Made by a program: the position numbers and the translations under genes | Shown: positions 11,335 to 20,072 of the stretch, one piece after another | Position numbering within the stretch: position 1 is the first letter of the stretch | Layout: every line of letters begins with the position of its first letter | Assembly: GCF_006715005.1 (NCBI RefSeq) | Contig: NZ_VFMJ01000001.1 | Location: 2,790,001-2,854,000, forward strand | Direction of reading: 5' to 3' | DNA from: Serratia marcescens | GTDB lineage: Bacteria > Pseudomonadota > Gammaproteobacteria > Enterobacterales > Enterobacteriaceae | DNA: 64,000 nt | The notes under the pieces: generated by a model | Told to the model about the DNA's origin: nothing | Database searches by the model: none | What the model saw: only the letters and a program-made list of their open reading frames with translations

Positions 11335-11354
11335 GTCCTGAATAGCGTTGACAC
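11335..11354 (+). repeat. IS3-family left inverted repeat
   Basis: Reads GTCCTGAATAGCGTTGACAC and pairs with the right repeat at 12478-12497 read on the minus strand. Its TTGACA at 11348 could serve as the -35 box of the transposase promoter. Confidence 0.8.
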
Positions 11355-11382
11355 ATTTTACTCACGCACAGAGGAAAATGTG

Positions 11383-11781
11383 ATGAACCAGTATATTAAA
11401 CGCACACAACGCGATTACTCTCTATCCTTTAAACTGGCTGTCGTCGAACAGGTCGAAAAAGGTGAAATGACTTGTCGTCAGACCACAGACCGTTATGGTA
11501 TTCAAGGCAACGCAACCGTCATGAACTGGCTGCGCAAATACGGTCAGCTTGACTGGCGAACTTCTCCTTCAACCAGCACGAGCGGAGACAGCATGCCCAA
11601 ACTCCCCCTGACGCCCGAACAGCGTATTAAAGAACTTAAGCAGCAACTGGCTGAATCTGAAGTCAAAGCCCAGTTCTTCGAAGCTGTCGTCAAAGTGATG
11701 AACACCGACTTTGGCGCAACGCTGACAAAAAAGCAGCTAACCGCCTTATCGCGCAAACACAAGTACCGGGACTCACAGTAA
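11383..11781 (+). CDS. IS3-family transposase OrfA
   Basis: The 132-residue protein has an N-terminal helix-turn-helix of the transposase_8/HTH type (YSLSFKLAVVEQVEKGEMTCRQTTDRYGIQG, about residues 12-42) that binds the IS ends. A leucine-zipper-like region follows from about residue 82 (EQRIKELKQQLAESEVKAQFFEAVVKVM). ATG 11383 follows GAGGAAA. The frame is intact; the A6G slippery site at 11727 lies near its 3' end and would give the OrfAB fusion. OrfA alone normally represses transposition. Confidence 0.88.
   Translation: MNQYIKRTQRDYSLSFKLAVVEQVEKGEMTCRQTTDRYGIQGNATVMNWLRKYGQLDWRTSPSTSTSGDSMPKLPLTPEQRIKELKQQLAESEVKAQFFEAVVKVMNTDFGATLTKKQLTALSRKHKYRDSQ
11727..11733 (+). promoter_or_regulatory. 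A6G programmed -1 frameshift site
   Basis: The heptamer AAAAAAG is placed so that a -1 slip joins orfA (residue about 116) to the orfB frame, which reads on as KAANRLIAQTQVPGLTVTRACRWMGISRQ without a stop. This is the usual way the IS3-family OrfAB transposase is made. Confidence 0.75.
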
Positions 11782-12436
11782 CGCGGGCCTGCCGATGGAT
11801 GGGCATCAGCCGACAAGCGTGGTATCAGTCCCTGCAGCGTGAAGCAGGCAAAGAGGAGCAGGCCCGGCATCTCGTCGAACAGGTGACGGCCATCCGCTTG
11901 CACCAACCCCGACTGGGGACACGTAAGCTGCATCACCTGTTGCGGCAACGCCCCGAACCGGCGTTGCATGTGGGCCGTGACCGGCTGTTCAGTATCCTGC
12001 GCTGCGCGCGGTTACTGGTGATGCCTAAACGGGCATATCACAAGACGACGCAGAGCCATCATCGTTTTTATCGCCATCCCAACCTGCTGAAAGCGGGAGA
12101 CAATCAAGTAATAGTCAGCCGTCCGGAACAGGTATGGGTGGCGGATATCACCTACCTGCCGCTGAGAACAGGGACGGCGTATGTCAGCCTGGTAACGGAC
12201 GCCTGGTCGAGAAAAATCGTGGGATATCACGTGCATGACAGTCTGCATACCCGGCATGTCGCCTGCGCGTTCAAAATGGCACTGGCCGGCAGACGCACGG
12301 CGTTGCCGTTAGTGCATCACTCGGACAGGGAATACCTGCTCGGCAAGCCATAAGATATCGCGCAGGCAAGAAAGAGGGTCAGGGAGTCGGTGAAACTCTA
12401 CAACACACGGCGGCCGCACCTGTCGCTAAAATACAA

Positions 12437-12463
12437 AACGCCCGATGAGGTTCATCGGGCGTT
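12437..12463 (-). terminator. IS-borne hairpin able to terminate lipBCD transcripts
   Basis: A perfect 12-bp stem (12437-12448 with 12452-12463) with a 3-base loop is followed on the minus strand by TTGTATTTTAG. It lies inside the end of the orfB remnant. lipD transcription enters the element here, so the hairpin may act as its terminator. Confidence 0.55.
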
Positions 12464-12477
12464 ATCTGGCTTGAAAA

Positions 12478-12497
12478 GTGTCAACCTATATCAGGAC
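12478..12497 (-). repeat. IS3-family right inverted repeat
   Basis: On the minus strand it reads GTCCTGATATAGGTTGACAC and matches the left repeat at 15 of 20 positions, with both outer seven-base blocks identical. Confidence 0.8.
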
Positions 12498-12520
12498 TAG
12501 TCATCATAGTGAATATATTG

Positions 12521-13897
12521 CTAACGACTGCGGGCGAAATACTGCGCTACACGCAGCACATCCTTCTCGTCCAACGTGCCGGAGTCGCTCAGCAGGGTAA
12601 TCCAGGACTTGATGTAGGTGTACTTGGCAGAAGCCAGATCCCGCTGGGCGCTATAGAGCTGCTGTTCGGCGTTGAGCACATCGACGTTGACGCGCTGCCC
12701 CGCCAAGACGCTCTGCCGGGTCGCCGTCACCTGCGTGGTCGCCGACTTCACCGCCAGCTCGTAGGCCGCCAGCTTGGCGCGGCTGCTGATGCACAGATTG
12801 AACTGTTTGCGCAAATCGTTCAGCGTCGAGCCAACCTGCGTGTCCATCTCGGCCATCGCCTGGCCGTAGCGTGCCGCCGCCTGCCGCGTTGAGGCCGCCA
12901 CGCCGCCGCCGGAGTATATCGGCAAACTCACCTGCACCCCGATACTGTCGGTGCGGTATTTCTGGTTAACCGTGTTGTCGCTGCTGGAATCGTTCTCCGA
13001 ATGCGAAGCATAGAGCTGCACGTTCGGCATAAAGCCGGCGCGGTTTCTCTCTACCTCGTATTTTGCCGCATCGACGCCATGGCGCGAGGCGGCCAGCACC
13101 GGGTTATTCTCCAGGGCGATCTTTTGCCACTCTTCGAACTTCGACGGGATCAGCGGTGCCACCTGGAACTTGCCCGGCCGTAAGACCTGCAGTTCATCCA
13201 GTTGATTCAACGGCACGCCGATGATCACCTCCAGCTCGCGCTGTGCGGCATCCAGCGCGTCGCGCGCCTCGATCACCTGCGCCTCGGCCAGGCTGTAGCG
13301 CGCCTGCGTTTCGGAAACGTCGGTCAACGTTCCCTCACCCGCGCTCATCAACCGATCGTTCAACGCCAGCTGCTCTTTATAGGCTGTTTTTTGCGCCTCG
13401 GCCAGGGCGATTTGATCTTTGGAATAGGCCACTTCGACATAGGCGCTGATCACCCTCACCGCCAGGTCGAGCAGTTTGCCGCGATAGCGTTCATCCGACA
13501 TCATCGTTTGCGCCACGCCGCCTTTGTAGCGCGCATAGGCTTCATAATCGAACAGCGGCTGCGTCAACGTCACCGAGCTGGAGTAGCTGCGGTACTGCTG
13601 ACGCCGCGTCGCTTCCGTAATGTTGCCAAAGAAATCGCTTTGCGGGTATTTCTGCGTTTGCCAGTTGCGCGGCGAATTCTGGTAGTTCAGCGATACCTTC
13701 GGCAGCAGCCCCGCCCTGCCGATATTTTCGTTCTCATCTCCCGCTTCTTTTTCTTTTATAGCCGCCCGGAAGGTCGGGTCCTTTTCTAATGCCAGCGAAT
13801 ATGCGTCTAAAATCCCTATCGAATAAACCGGCGCAGACATCGCAAACAAAAGGGTGCCGATAACCAGACCGGCAGCCTGTCGTTTTGAATGAATCAA
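12521..13897 (-). CDS. lipD: TolC-family outer-membrane protein of type I exporter (LipD)
   Basis: LipD is the outer-membrane channel-tunnel of the Serratia Lip exporter. The 458-residue product has an N-terminal signal peptide (about 1-26, ending APVYS), then two repeated TolC-type halves (LDAYSLALEKDPTFRAA at the start; LALNDRLMSAGEGTLTDVSETQARYSLAEAQ and its second-half counterpart SVLAGQRVNVDVLNAEQQLYSAQRDLASAKY). The start is 2 bp behind the lipC stop. It is the last gene of the exporter operon; the insertion element begins 17 bp after its TAG. The symbol rests on gene order beside lipB, lipC and slaA; PrtF is the equivalent in Dickeya. Confidence 0.85.
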   Translation of the reverse strand: MIHSKRQAAGLVIGTLLFAMSAPVYSIGILDAYSLALEKDPTFRAAIKEKEAGDENENIGRAGLLPKVSLNYQNSPRNWQTQKYPQSDFFGNITEATRRQQYRSYSSSVTLTQPLFDYEAYARYKGGVAQTMMSDERYRGKLLDLAVRVISAYVEVAYSKDQIALAEAQKTAYKEQLALNDRLMSAGEGTLTDVSETQARYSLAEAQVIEARDALDAAQRELEVIIGVPLNQLDELQVLRPGKFQVAPLIPSKFEEWQKIALENNPVLAASRHGVDAAKYEVERNRAGFMPNVQLYASHSENDSSSDNTVNQKYRTDSIGVQVSLPIYSGGGVAASTRQAAARYGQAMAEMDTQVGSTLNDLRKQFNLCISSRAKLAAYELAVKSATTQVTATRQSVLAGQRVNVDVLNAEQQLYSAQRDLASAKYTYIKSWITLLSDSGTLDEKDVLRVAQYFARSR

Positions 13898-13899
13898 AA

Positions 13900-15231
13900 T
13901 TATTCCTCGGTTAATGAAGTATGAGCGCGATCCAAAATAGGTTTAAACAGATAGCTCAGCAGCGAGCGTGACCCCGTTTTCACGAACACCTCCACCGGCA
14001 TCCCCGGCTTGATGTCCTCGCCACTGAGCATTTTCATGCCCTCCGGCGAGACCGTGACCTGCATCTGGTAGTAAGGTTCGCCATTGGTTTTGTCGACCAG
14101 ACGATCGGCGGAAACCAGCGTGACCGTCCCCGGAATTTTCGGGGTTTTGTTTTGGTTGAAGGCGGTAAACATCAGATCCACCGGCAACCCGTTGTACACC
14201 TTATCGATCAGGTCAACTTTGAGGCGAGAATCCACCACCAATGTCGCCTGGCTGGGTACCACGTCCATCAGGTGGTCACCCGCTCCCACGACGCCCCCCT
14301 GAGTGAAGATATTCAATCCGACCACGGTGCCGTCCACCGGTGAGGTGATGGCGGTGTTGCCCAGATCGAAATCGGCCATTTGCAGCTTATTGCGGAACTC
14401 GCTGGCGTCCATTTGGGTTTGTGCCAGCTGCGTTCTGACCTCGCGCTGATAGTCGGCGAAGCGCTGATCGATGCGTTGCTGAGATTCCTGCAGCTGCTTT
14501 TGCAGTTGGCCAATCCGCCCGACGGTTTCATCGATACTGCTGTTCACCTCGGCGAACTGGCGCTGAATTTCCAGATAGCGGTTGCGCGGCAGGTAACCGT
14601 CCGCCGCCAGCTGTTTCATGCTGTTCATCTGCTCACGCAGGCTGGAGAGCTGGATCTGTTTGTTGGCGCGAGAGTCCTGCAGGCCTTTCAATTGGAAACG
14701 GATCCCGTCCATCGACTGCTTATAACCGTCAATTTCACTTTGCAGCCCTTGGCGACGGGAGGCGAACAGCTGCGTCTGCAGCGCAATGATCTCCGCGACG
14801 CGCGGCTGATCTTTAACCTGAGCGAAAACAGGGGAAAAAGTGACCTTGCTCAGACCGTCCCGTTCAGCCAGCAAGCGCCCTTCGGTCGCCAGCGTGGTGT
14901 AATACTGATCGCGCAGCGAATCGACCTGCGCCTGTGCCTGCACCTGGCTCAACTGCACCAGGACTTCGCCGGCTTTCACCTTGTCGCCGTCTTTCACCAC
15001 GATATTTTTGATGATGCCGCCGGCCGGTGCCTGCACCGTTTTACGGTTGCCGGAAACGGTTACCGATCCCGGCGACGCGACCCCTTTGTCCAAAGGTGCA
15101 AACGCCGCCCAGGCCAAGAAACCGAACACGCCCACACCCAGCGCCAACCACCCGAGACGGGTATAACGGCGCTCATCCAGCGGGATCTGTTCTGAGTACG
15201 AGTCATTCGGCTCGCCAATATGCGTAGACAT
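13900..15231 (-). CDS. lipC: Membrane-fusion adaptor of type I exporter (LipC)
   Basis: This is an HlyD-family adaptor that links the ABC protein to the outer-membrane channel. The 443-residue product has a short cytoplasmic N-terminus, one transmembrane segment (LGWLALGVGVFGFLAWAAFA, about residues 26-45), lipoyl-like halves (GGIIKNIVVKDGDKVKAGEVLVQL and ITSPVDGTVVGLNIFTQGGVVGAG) around a long coiled-coil hairpin, and the C-terminal HlyD signature region ending LFKPILDRAHTSLTEE. ATG 15231 follows AGGAG; an upstream in-frame start at 15282 would add 17 unlikely residues. It lies 54 bp after lipB and 2 bp before lipD. Confidence 0.88.
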   Translation of the reverse strand: MSTHIGEPNDSYSEQIPLDERRYTRLGWLALGVGVFGFLAWAAFAPLDKGVASPGSVTVSGNRKTVQAPAGGIIKNIVVKDGDKVKAGEVLVQLSQVQAQAQVDSLRDQYYTTLATEGRLLAERDGLSKVTFSPVFAQVKDQPRVAEIIALQTQLFASRRQGLQSEIDGYKQSMDGIRFQLKGLQDSRANKQIQLSSLREQMNSMKQLAADGYLPRNRYLEIQRQFAEVNSSIDETVGRIGQLQKQLQESQQRIDQRFADYQREVRTQLAQTQMDASEFRNKLQMADFDLGNTAITSPVDGTVVGLNIFTQGGVVGAGDHLMDVVPSQATLVVDSRLKVDLIDKVYNGLPVDLMFTAFNQNKTPKIPGTVTLVSADRLVDKTNGEPYYQMQVTVSPEGMKMLSGEDIKPGMPVEVFVKTGSRSLLSYLFKPILDRAHTSLTEE

Positions 15232-15285
15232 ACCAACTCCTTTGACTGCCGGCGGCGCAACGGCGCCGCCAGGCCAGTTCACGGC

Positions 15286-17052
15286 TTAATTAATTTGAGT
15301 TTTAGGAACATCGCCTTCATCCGGCTCGGAGTTCACCGCACGCACCGCCTGCGTAGGCACCTGCGCTTTTTGCGCATTCGCCAAGGCCTGCAGCACCTGC
15401 TGCGTTGGGCCAAACGCATTGACGTTCCCGTTAACCAGCAGCAACAGCTTGTTGGTCATCGCCAGCAGATTGGTGCGGTGCGTAATCAGGATCACCGTCT
15501 TATTCCGCTGTTTAAGGAACGTAATGGCCTGGTTCAACGCCCGCTCGCCGGCATCGTCCAGATTGGAGTTGGGTTCATCCAGCACGATAAGAGAGGGATC
15601 GCCATACAGCGCGCGCGCCAAACCGATACGCTGTTTCTGTCCGCCGGAAAGCCCGGCGCCTCCGCTGCCAATAACCGAATCATAGCCATTGGGGAAGCGC
15701 AGAATCAGCTCATGTACCCCGGCCAACTTAGCGGCCTCGATCACTTTCTCCGAGTCCAGCTCGTTGAAGCGGGCGATGTTCTCCGCGATGCTGCCGGCGA
15801 ACAGCTCAATATCCTGCGGCAGATAGCCGATGTAAGGTCCCAGCTCATCCTTGTTCCACTGGTAGATGTCGGCGTTGTCCAGCCGCACGATGCCTTCGCT
15901 GACCGGCCAGATGCCGACCAGCAGGCGCGCCAACGTCGACTTGCCGGACGCACTTGGCCCGATAATCCCCAGCACGTCTCCCGGCTGAATGGCGAAGCTG
16001 ACGTTATGCAACACCGCGCTCCCCTTCGAGCCGGGCGGCGTCGCGGTTACCCCTTCAACGGAAATTACCCCTTCCGGGCGCGGCAGCGACATGGCGGTAC
16101 CGCGCGGCGGATGCTGCTCCAACAAACGCACCAGGCGCTGGTAAGCCAGCTTGGCGGAGCTCCAGCTTTTCCAAACGTTGATCACCTGCTCGATAGGCGC
16201 CAACGTGCGCCCCATCAAAATGGAACCGGCGATCATCATGCCCGGCGTGATGTGCCCATCGATCGCCAGCCAGCCCCCCAGGCCCAAAACCAGCGACTGG
16301 AGCGACAGACGCACAAACTTCGTGATCGACGTGACCCGTGATGCCCGCTCGCTGGCGATGCGTTGGCTGTTCAGGAAGCGCTGATGCAAACTGAACCAGC
16401 GCCCCTTCAGGTTAGGTAACATCCCCAACGCTTCAATCACTTCGGCATTACGCAAGTTGGTGCTGGCCAGATTGCCCGACATGATTGAAAGCCGGCTGGC
16501 ATCCGCCAACGGTTTCTTCGACACCACTTCGTTGATCACCGCCAGGGCGATCAACAGCAAGGAGCCCACCAGCGCGAACAACCCCAGCCAAGGGTTAAAC
16601 AGGAAAATCACCAGCAGATAAATAGGGAACCACGGCGCATCGAAGAAGGCGAACAGCGCACTGCCGGTCAGGAATTGACGCACGTTGGTCAGATCGCTCA
16701 GCATCTGGCCGGCATCGGAAGAGCCGTTCTTTAAATTCGCCTCGTAAGCCGCCGTATAGATACGCGTATTGAGGCGCATATCCAGCTGGCTGCCGATGCG
16801 GATCACCACCATGCTGCGCACGTATTCCAGCAAGGACATCATGCCGAACATACCCAGCATGATCAGCGTCAGCATTAACAACGTGATTTCATTACGAGAA
16901 GGAAGCACCCGGTCGTAAACCTGGAGCATGTAAATGGAAGGCACCAGCATTAACAGGTTAATAAACGCAGTGAATATGCCAACGGTCCAGAAGACTTTAC
17001 TGCGCGTCCGTATAACATCCGCAATTTCGTTGCGCGGGATAAATTGATTCAC
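15286..17052 (-). CDS. lipB: ABC transporter of type I exporter (LipB)
   Basis: LipB is the inner-membrane ABC exporter that recognises C-terminal secretion signals of Lip substrates (lipase, metalloprotease and S-layer protein in Serratia). The 588-residue half-transporter has a transmembrane domain (about 20-300) and a nucleotide-binding domain with Walker [10 protein letters not shown] (about 360), signature [15 protein letters not shown] and Walker [14 protein letters not shown]. There is no N-terminal peptidase domain, as in the PrtD/LipB branch. A promoter candidate lies about 130 bp upstream, and the slaA terminator separates it from slaA. Confidence 0.9.
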   Translation of the reverse strand: MNQFIPRNEIADVIRTRSKVFWTVGIFTAFINLLMLVPSIYMLQVYDRVLPSRNEITLLMLTLIMLGMFGMMSLLEYVRSMVVIRIGSQLDMRLNTRIYTAAYEANLKNGSSDAGQMLSDLTNVRQFLTGSALFAFFDAPWFPIYLLVIFLFNPWLGLFALVGSLLLIALAVINEVVSKKPLADASRLSIMSGNLASTNLRNAEVIEALGMLPNLKGRWFSLHQRFLNSQRIASERASRVTSITKFVRLSLQSLVLGLGGWLAIDGHITPGMMIAGSILMGRTLAPIEQVINVWKSWSSAKLAYQRLVRLLEQHPPRGTAMSLPRPEGVISVEGVTATPPGSKGSAVLHNVSFAIQPGDVLGIIGPSASGKSTLARLLVGIWPVSEGIVRLDNADIYQWNKDELGPYIGYLPQDIELFAGSIAENIARFNELDSEKVIEAAKLAGVHELILRFPNGYDSVIGSGGAGLSGGQKQRIGLARALYGDPSLIVLDEPNSNLDDAGERALNQAITFLKQRNKTVILITHRTNLLAMTNKLLLLVNGNVNAFGPTQQVLQALANAQKAQVPTQAVRAVNSEPDEGDVPKTQIN

Positions 17053-17184
17053 GTTCTGCCCTTACATCATGTGCACTGTCAGTCCAATCCGCATTGACCC
17101 CTTCCCTAAAGAAATTCCTAAAAAAGAATTATCCCGAGAAGACTCACCCCAAAGAAATGCCCGAGACTGCAGATACTTTTGTTA

Positions 17185-17214
17185 ACTATAGGTAGAGAAA
17201 GTGAAAACCGGCAA
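17185..17214 (-). promoter_or_regulatory. Candidate lipB promoter
   Basis: On the minus strand TTGCCG (17209-17214) and TATAGT (17185-17190) are 18 bp apart, a fair sigma-70 match. Transcription would start near 17178, giving a leader of about 125 bases before lipB. Confidence 0.4.
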
Positions 17215-17354
17215 GGTAGGGTATAAAAAAAAAGCCGGTCATCACGCCTTAAAAAGGCATGATAAAACAGAATGATACGGGAAAATGAAAAAGCAATGGG
17301 AAGATAACGAAATGGAATAACTTAGAGAGGATGATGCCGCTCACAAATTTAAAC

Positions 17355-17380
17355 ATGCGGGGGGATAACCTCCCCCGCAT
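17355..17380 (-). terminator. slaA transcription terminator
   Basis: A GC-rich stem of 9 bp (17355-17363 with 17372-17380) lies 52 bp behind the slaA stop and is followed on the minus strand by GTTTAAATTT. It should stop or strongly reduce read-through into lipBCD, keeping the abundant substrate and the exporter at different levels. Confidence 0.75.
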
Positions 17381-17432
17381 TATTTAAACCTCAATAGTTC
17401 CATAGGGAATTATTGATTATTGTGGTTTACCC

Positions 17433-20072
17433 TTAGGCGTAGTGCAGAGTATCCACCAATTGCTGGTGATTCTGGCCCGTCAGGTAAATGACGGTATCGT
17501 TAGCATCCAGCGTGTGGTTATTGTTATTGTCAATAATCACATAGGAGTCAGCATTGTTACCTGTACCACTGAACACCACCGAGGCCACGCCCACCTTCGC
17601 CGTCAGCGAGTTAGGATTGCTCAGGCCCAGGATGCCGCCCAACAGGCCGACAACGCCGGTAGTCAGACCGCCAACCAGCGAACCTAACAGCGCATCCAAC
17701 GTATCTGAAGCGCGAGTACCGTAATCCGCCACCGCGGTACCGGTGTTGGACAGGGTCAGCCCGGAAGCCGCATCCACGATTTTGTCTTTCGCGGTGCTGA
17801 AGTCGGTGATGGTGACCCCCGCCTGCGAAGTACTGGATTTCAGATCGTAGATATTCGCCCCAGTGCCGCCGGTCAACGTGGTGTTACCCAGTACGTTGAA
17901 GCTGTCGGCCGTCGACGTCCCTTCTACCGTCAGTTGGTAACCGTTCAGACCCAGCGTGTTCAACAGCGGAGTCAGCAATGCGGTGGTAACCGCACTCAGT
18001 GGCAACGCGTTCAACAGTTGCACGATAATACCGTCACCGGTACCCGCATGGTTTGAATCCAGGTTCAAACCGCCGGTATTGGTTGAGGCGTTAACGTCAC
18101 GAACGTTGCTGAAGCCGCTGCCCAACGTCAAGTTCAGCGCATGGTCACCGGTCACGTTGACGGTCTGAACCTGCGCATTGGTGCCAGCCAGGGACAGAAT
18201 GTTGTTGAACGAGCCGGTACCGCCGGAAGCCACATTCACCGTCGTCAGCGCGGTGCCCAACAGCGCACTGCTGCTGCTGTTCAGGCTGATGGCGCCGGCA
18301 TTCACGTTCGCCGAACTCACCGCATCAAAGTTGATGTTGAAGTGGTCGGTGGCGTTTTGGACGAAGGTGAAGTTCAGCGTGCTGGCTGAGGTCGCGTCCC
18401 CTTTCACTTCCAGCTGTGCGGCGTTACCGCCGGCAGCGTTGATGACGTTGACGTTAGCCAGGCCGGAGATCACGAACCCTTGCGCCCCCAGGTTGGTCGC
18501 CGCTGCGTTCTGGGTGACCGTACCGCCCGTAGTGCCTTCGACCGTAGACGTGCCGTTGGTCAGGCCAAAGTCGAAGGTATTGGTTGGCGTAGTGACGCTA
18601 GTGGTGGTCGGTGAACCAATCAGCGGTGTCGTAATCAGCGTACCAACAGACTTACCGATATAGCCAGTCAGGTCGATCTTCTCGAAGTTCGAGAAGTTGT
18701 TGGCGTTGCTGGTCACGGTGCTGGTACGAACGCCCAAGGCGTTCTGGTTGGTCACGACGGTTTTGGTGATGAAGTTGGCAGAGATGGAATCCGTGCCGGT
18801 GCCGCCGTCAGCCTTGACGGTATTGGCAACGGTGTTCGCCCCGCCGGCAACCCCATTACCCGCCCAGTGCAGGCTGTCGTTGCCGGCGCCGAGGTTAAAC
18901 TGTGCGGTACCGGTCGCGATGTTAGCCGTCGAAGTCACGACCACGTTGTCTGAACCGGAGCTGGCATTCAGAATGACGTTGCCGTTGTTGACAGTCACCG
19001 CCACGCCAGGGTTGACGCCGTTATCAGACAGGTTAACCGTTGCAGCGCTGGTGCCGTTGATGGTCAGGTTAGCCAGGTGATCGGCGAACTTCAGGTTGAC
19101 CAGGCTGGCGGCGTTGGCGTTCAGTTGAACATCAGTCAGCACCGCCGTCTCTGCGTTGCTGATCTGATGAGAAATGCCCGAGTTGATGGAGCCGGTTGCG
19201 TTGCCGCCGGCGGCGGTGGCCGTCAGCGCTGCGGCAGTTTTGTAGACCAAGCTGGTACCAATGTTGTATTCAAAAGCATGCTGATTGGTCACTGTAGCAG
19301 CATCGGTCGCCACTGAACTACGCAAATCGTTGATAATAGCCTGAGTGATAACGGACTTGTCCGTTCCCAGCGCACGATAGGTTGCCAAAGCACCGGCGCT
19401 AGGATCGACACCATAAACACCTTTATAGACATATTGGATAAAAGCGTCACCACTTAATTTCGTCCCCTTTTGCTGGAATTCAGAGGAATAGATGAGGCTC
19501 TTAACCAGCGACTGGAATGTATTTCCTGGTTGAAGTACATAGTTCGCCCAATATCCAAGGCCGTTGGAGTCTGCAGCCCGGTAGGCACCAGCAAGATACA
19601 CTGAGGCAACTTGTTCTTGAGCACTAAGCGCCACGCTCCACTGGTTCCAAGCTGCAGAACCATAAGAGCTATAGAGCATAACGTCCAGATGGCCTTCTAA
19701 CGCGGACTGCGAAGAAAGCGTCGCGCCATCAAAGCCCTTGTAATTGAGCAAACCGTCGATAGCGTTAAAAATGGCATCGTTAAGAGAAGTGGTATTCAAT
19801 ATGGTTTGCAGCGCCGCATCCGCTGGTGAAGAACCGTAAGCTTGCGTATAAATAGCTTTTAAAATTTCCAACGGGCTTTTCGATGCGTATAGAGCCTGCC
19901 CTGCCGCAGATGTTATTAACCCGCCAATATAATCCTGTGCCGTTATTTGCCCGGTACGAATTTGTCCCGCAGCGCTATCAAATGATGTAGGACCAGTAAA
20001 GGTGTTTTGGCCGAGAACCGCGTAAAGTATAGCAGCTACTTCTTTTTGATAAAACAGTACTTGAGAAGCCAT
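17433..20072 (-). CDS. slaA: S-layer-type type I secreted protein (SlaA-like)
   Basis: The predicted secreted surface protein has 879 residues, no cysteine and no N-terminal signal peptide, with a Thr/Ala/Asn/Gly-rich composition typical of type I secreted S-layer proteins. The N-terminal 1-270 region has two DUF4214-like units (YRAADSNGLGYWANYV and LIYSSEFQQKG; FIQYVYKGVYGVDPS). The middle is beta-rich with RTX-like turns (NLGAGNDSL, ADGGTGTDSI, LTGGTGANIYDL, then ITDFSTAKDKI). Near the C-terminus a calcium-loop pattern IDNNNNHTLDANDTVIYLTG precedes the end DTLHYA, the place of the secretion signal. It lies directly upstream of lipBCD, whose Serratia version exports SlaA. It is shorter than the roughly 1000-residue SlaA I recall, so it may be a variant. 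Confidence 0.82.
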   Translation of the reverse strand: MASQVLFYQKEVAAILYAVLGQNTFTGPTSFDSAAGQIRTGQITAQDYIGGLITSAAGQALYASKSPLEILKAIYTQAYGSSPADAALQTILNTTSLNDAIFNAIDGLLNYKGFDGATLSSQSALEGHLDVMLYSSYGSAAWNQWSVALSAQEQVASVYLAGAYRAADSNGLGYWANYVLQPGNTFQSLVKSLIYSSEFQQKGTKLSGDAFIQYVYKGVYGVDPSAGALATYRALGTDKSVITQAIINDLRSSVATDAATVTNQHAFEYNIGTSLVYKTAAALTATAAGGNATGSINSGISHQISNAETAVLTDVQLNANAASLVNLKFADHLANLTINGTSAATVNLSDNGVNPGVAVTVNNGNVILNASSGSDNVVVTSTANIATGTAQFNLGAGNDSLHWAGNGVAGGANTVANTVKADGGTGTDSISANFITKTVVTNQNALGVRTSTVTSNANNFSNFEKIDLTGYIGKSVGTLITTPLIGSPTTTSVTTPTNTFDFGLTNGTSTVEGTTGGTVTQNAAATNLGAQGFVISGLANVNVINAAGGNAAQLEVKGDATSASTLNFTFVQNATDHFNINFDAVSSANVNAGAISLNSSSSALLGTALTTVNVASGGTGSFNNILSLAGTNAQVQTVNVTGDHALNLTLGSGFSNVRDVNASTNTGGLNLDSNHAGTGDGIIVQLLNALPLSAVTTALLTPLLNTLGLNGYQLTVEGTSTADSFNVLGNTTLTGGTGANIYDLKSSTSQAGVTITDFSTAKDKIVDAASGLTLSNTGTAVADYGTRASDTLDALLGSLVGGLTTGVVGLLGGILGLSNPNSLTAKVGVASVVFSGTGNNADSYVIIDNNNNHTLDANDTVIYLTGQNHQQLVDTLHYA

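Larger units (their letters stand above)
11733..12500 (+). pseudogene. IS3-family transposase OrfB, deleted and stopped
   Basis: OrfB carries the DDE integrase core. The first Asp is visible in VWVADITYLP (near 12135) and the second in VHHSDR (near 12325). The text then jumps directly to EYLLGKP, which in intact relatives comes some 35-40 residues later. The block with the third catalytic residue (the Glu of the usual ALAER motif) is therefore missing. TAA at 12351-12353 then interrupts the frame, and the same frame continues as DIAQARKRVRESVKLYNTRRPHLSLKYK-like to 12500. The element cannot supply its own active transposase. No separate start is needed because OrfB is normally made by frameshift. 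Confidence 0.85.
11329..12503 (+). mobile_element. IS3-family insertion sequence, internally deleted
   Basis: The element is about 1175 bp long, with imperfect terminal inverted repeats, an orfA/orfB pair and an A6G frameshift site, all typical of the IS3 family. Ends are placed at a TGAC on the left and GTCA on the right. The repeats just inside match 15 of 20 bases, all differences lying in the centre. I see no convincing target duplication. The length is a little short of usual IS3 elements because part of orfB is missing. The right end lies 17 bp behind the lipD stop, so the insertion spared the exporter genes. Confidence 0.85.
17053..17432. other. 380-bp region between slaA and lipB
   Basis: No gene is seen. 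The stretch holds the slaA terminator (17355-17380) and a candidate lipB promoter (17185-17214). A further inverted repeat (17241-17248 with 17256-17263) is followed on the minus strand, after 7 bases, by a run of nine to ten T. That could be a second terminator, which would further insulate lipBCD from slaA. Confidence 0.6.

Noticed and set aside
10888-11379. JUMPstart/ops element upstream of galE
   Set aside because: I looked for the GGCGGTAGC core on the minus strand and did not find it in this gap or in 9497-9867.
11544-11969. 141-codon minus-strand frame inside the insertion element
   Set aside because: Antisense of orfA/orfB; IS3 elements carry no gene there.
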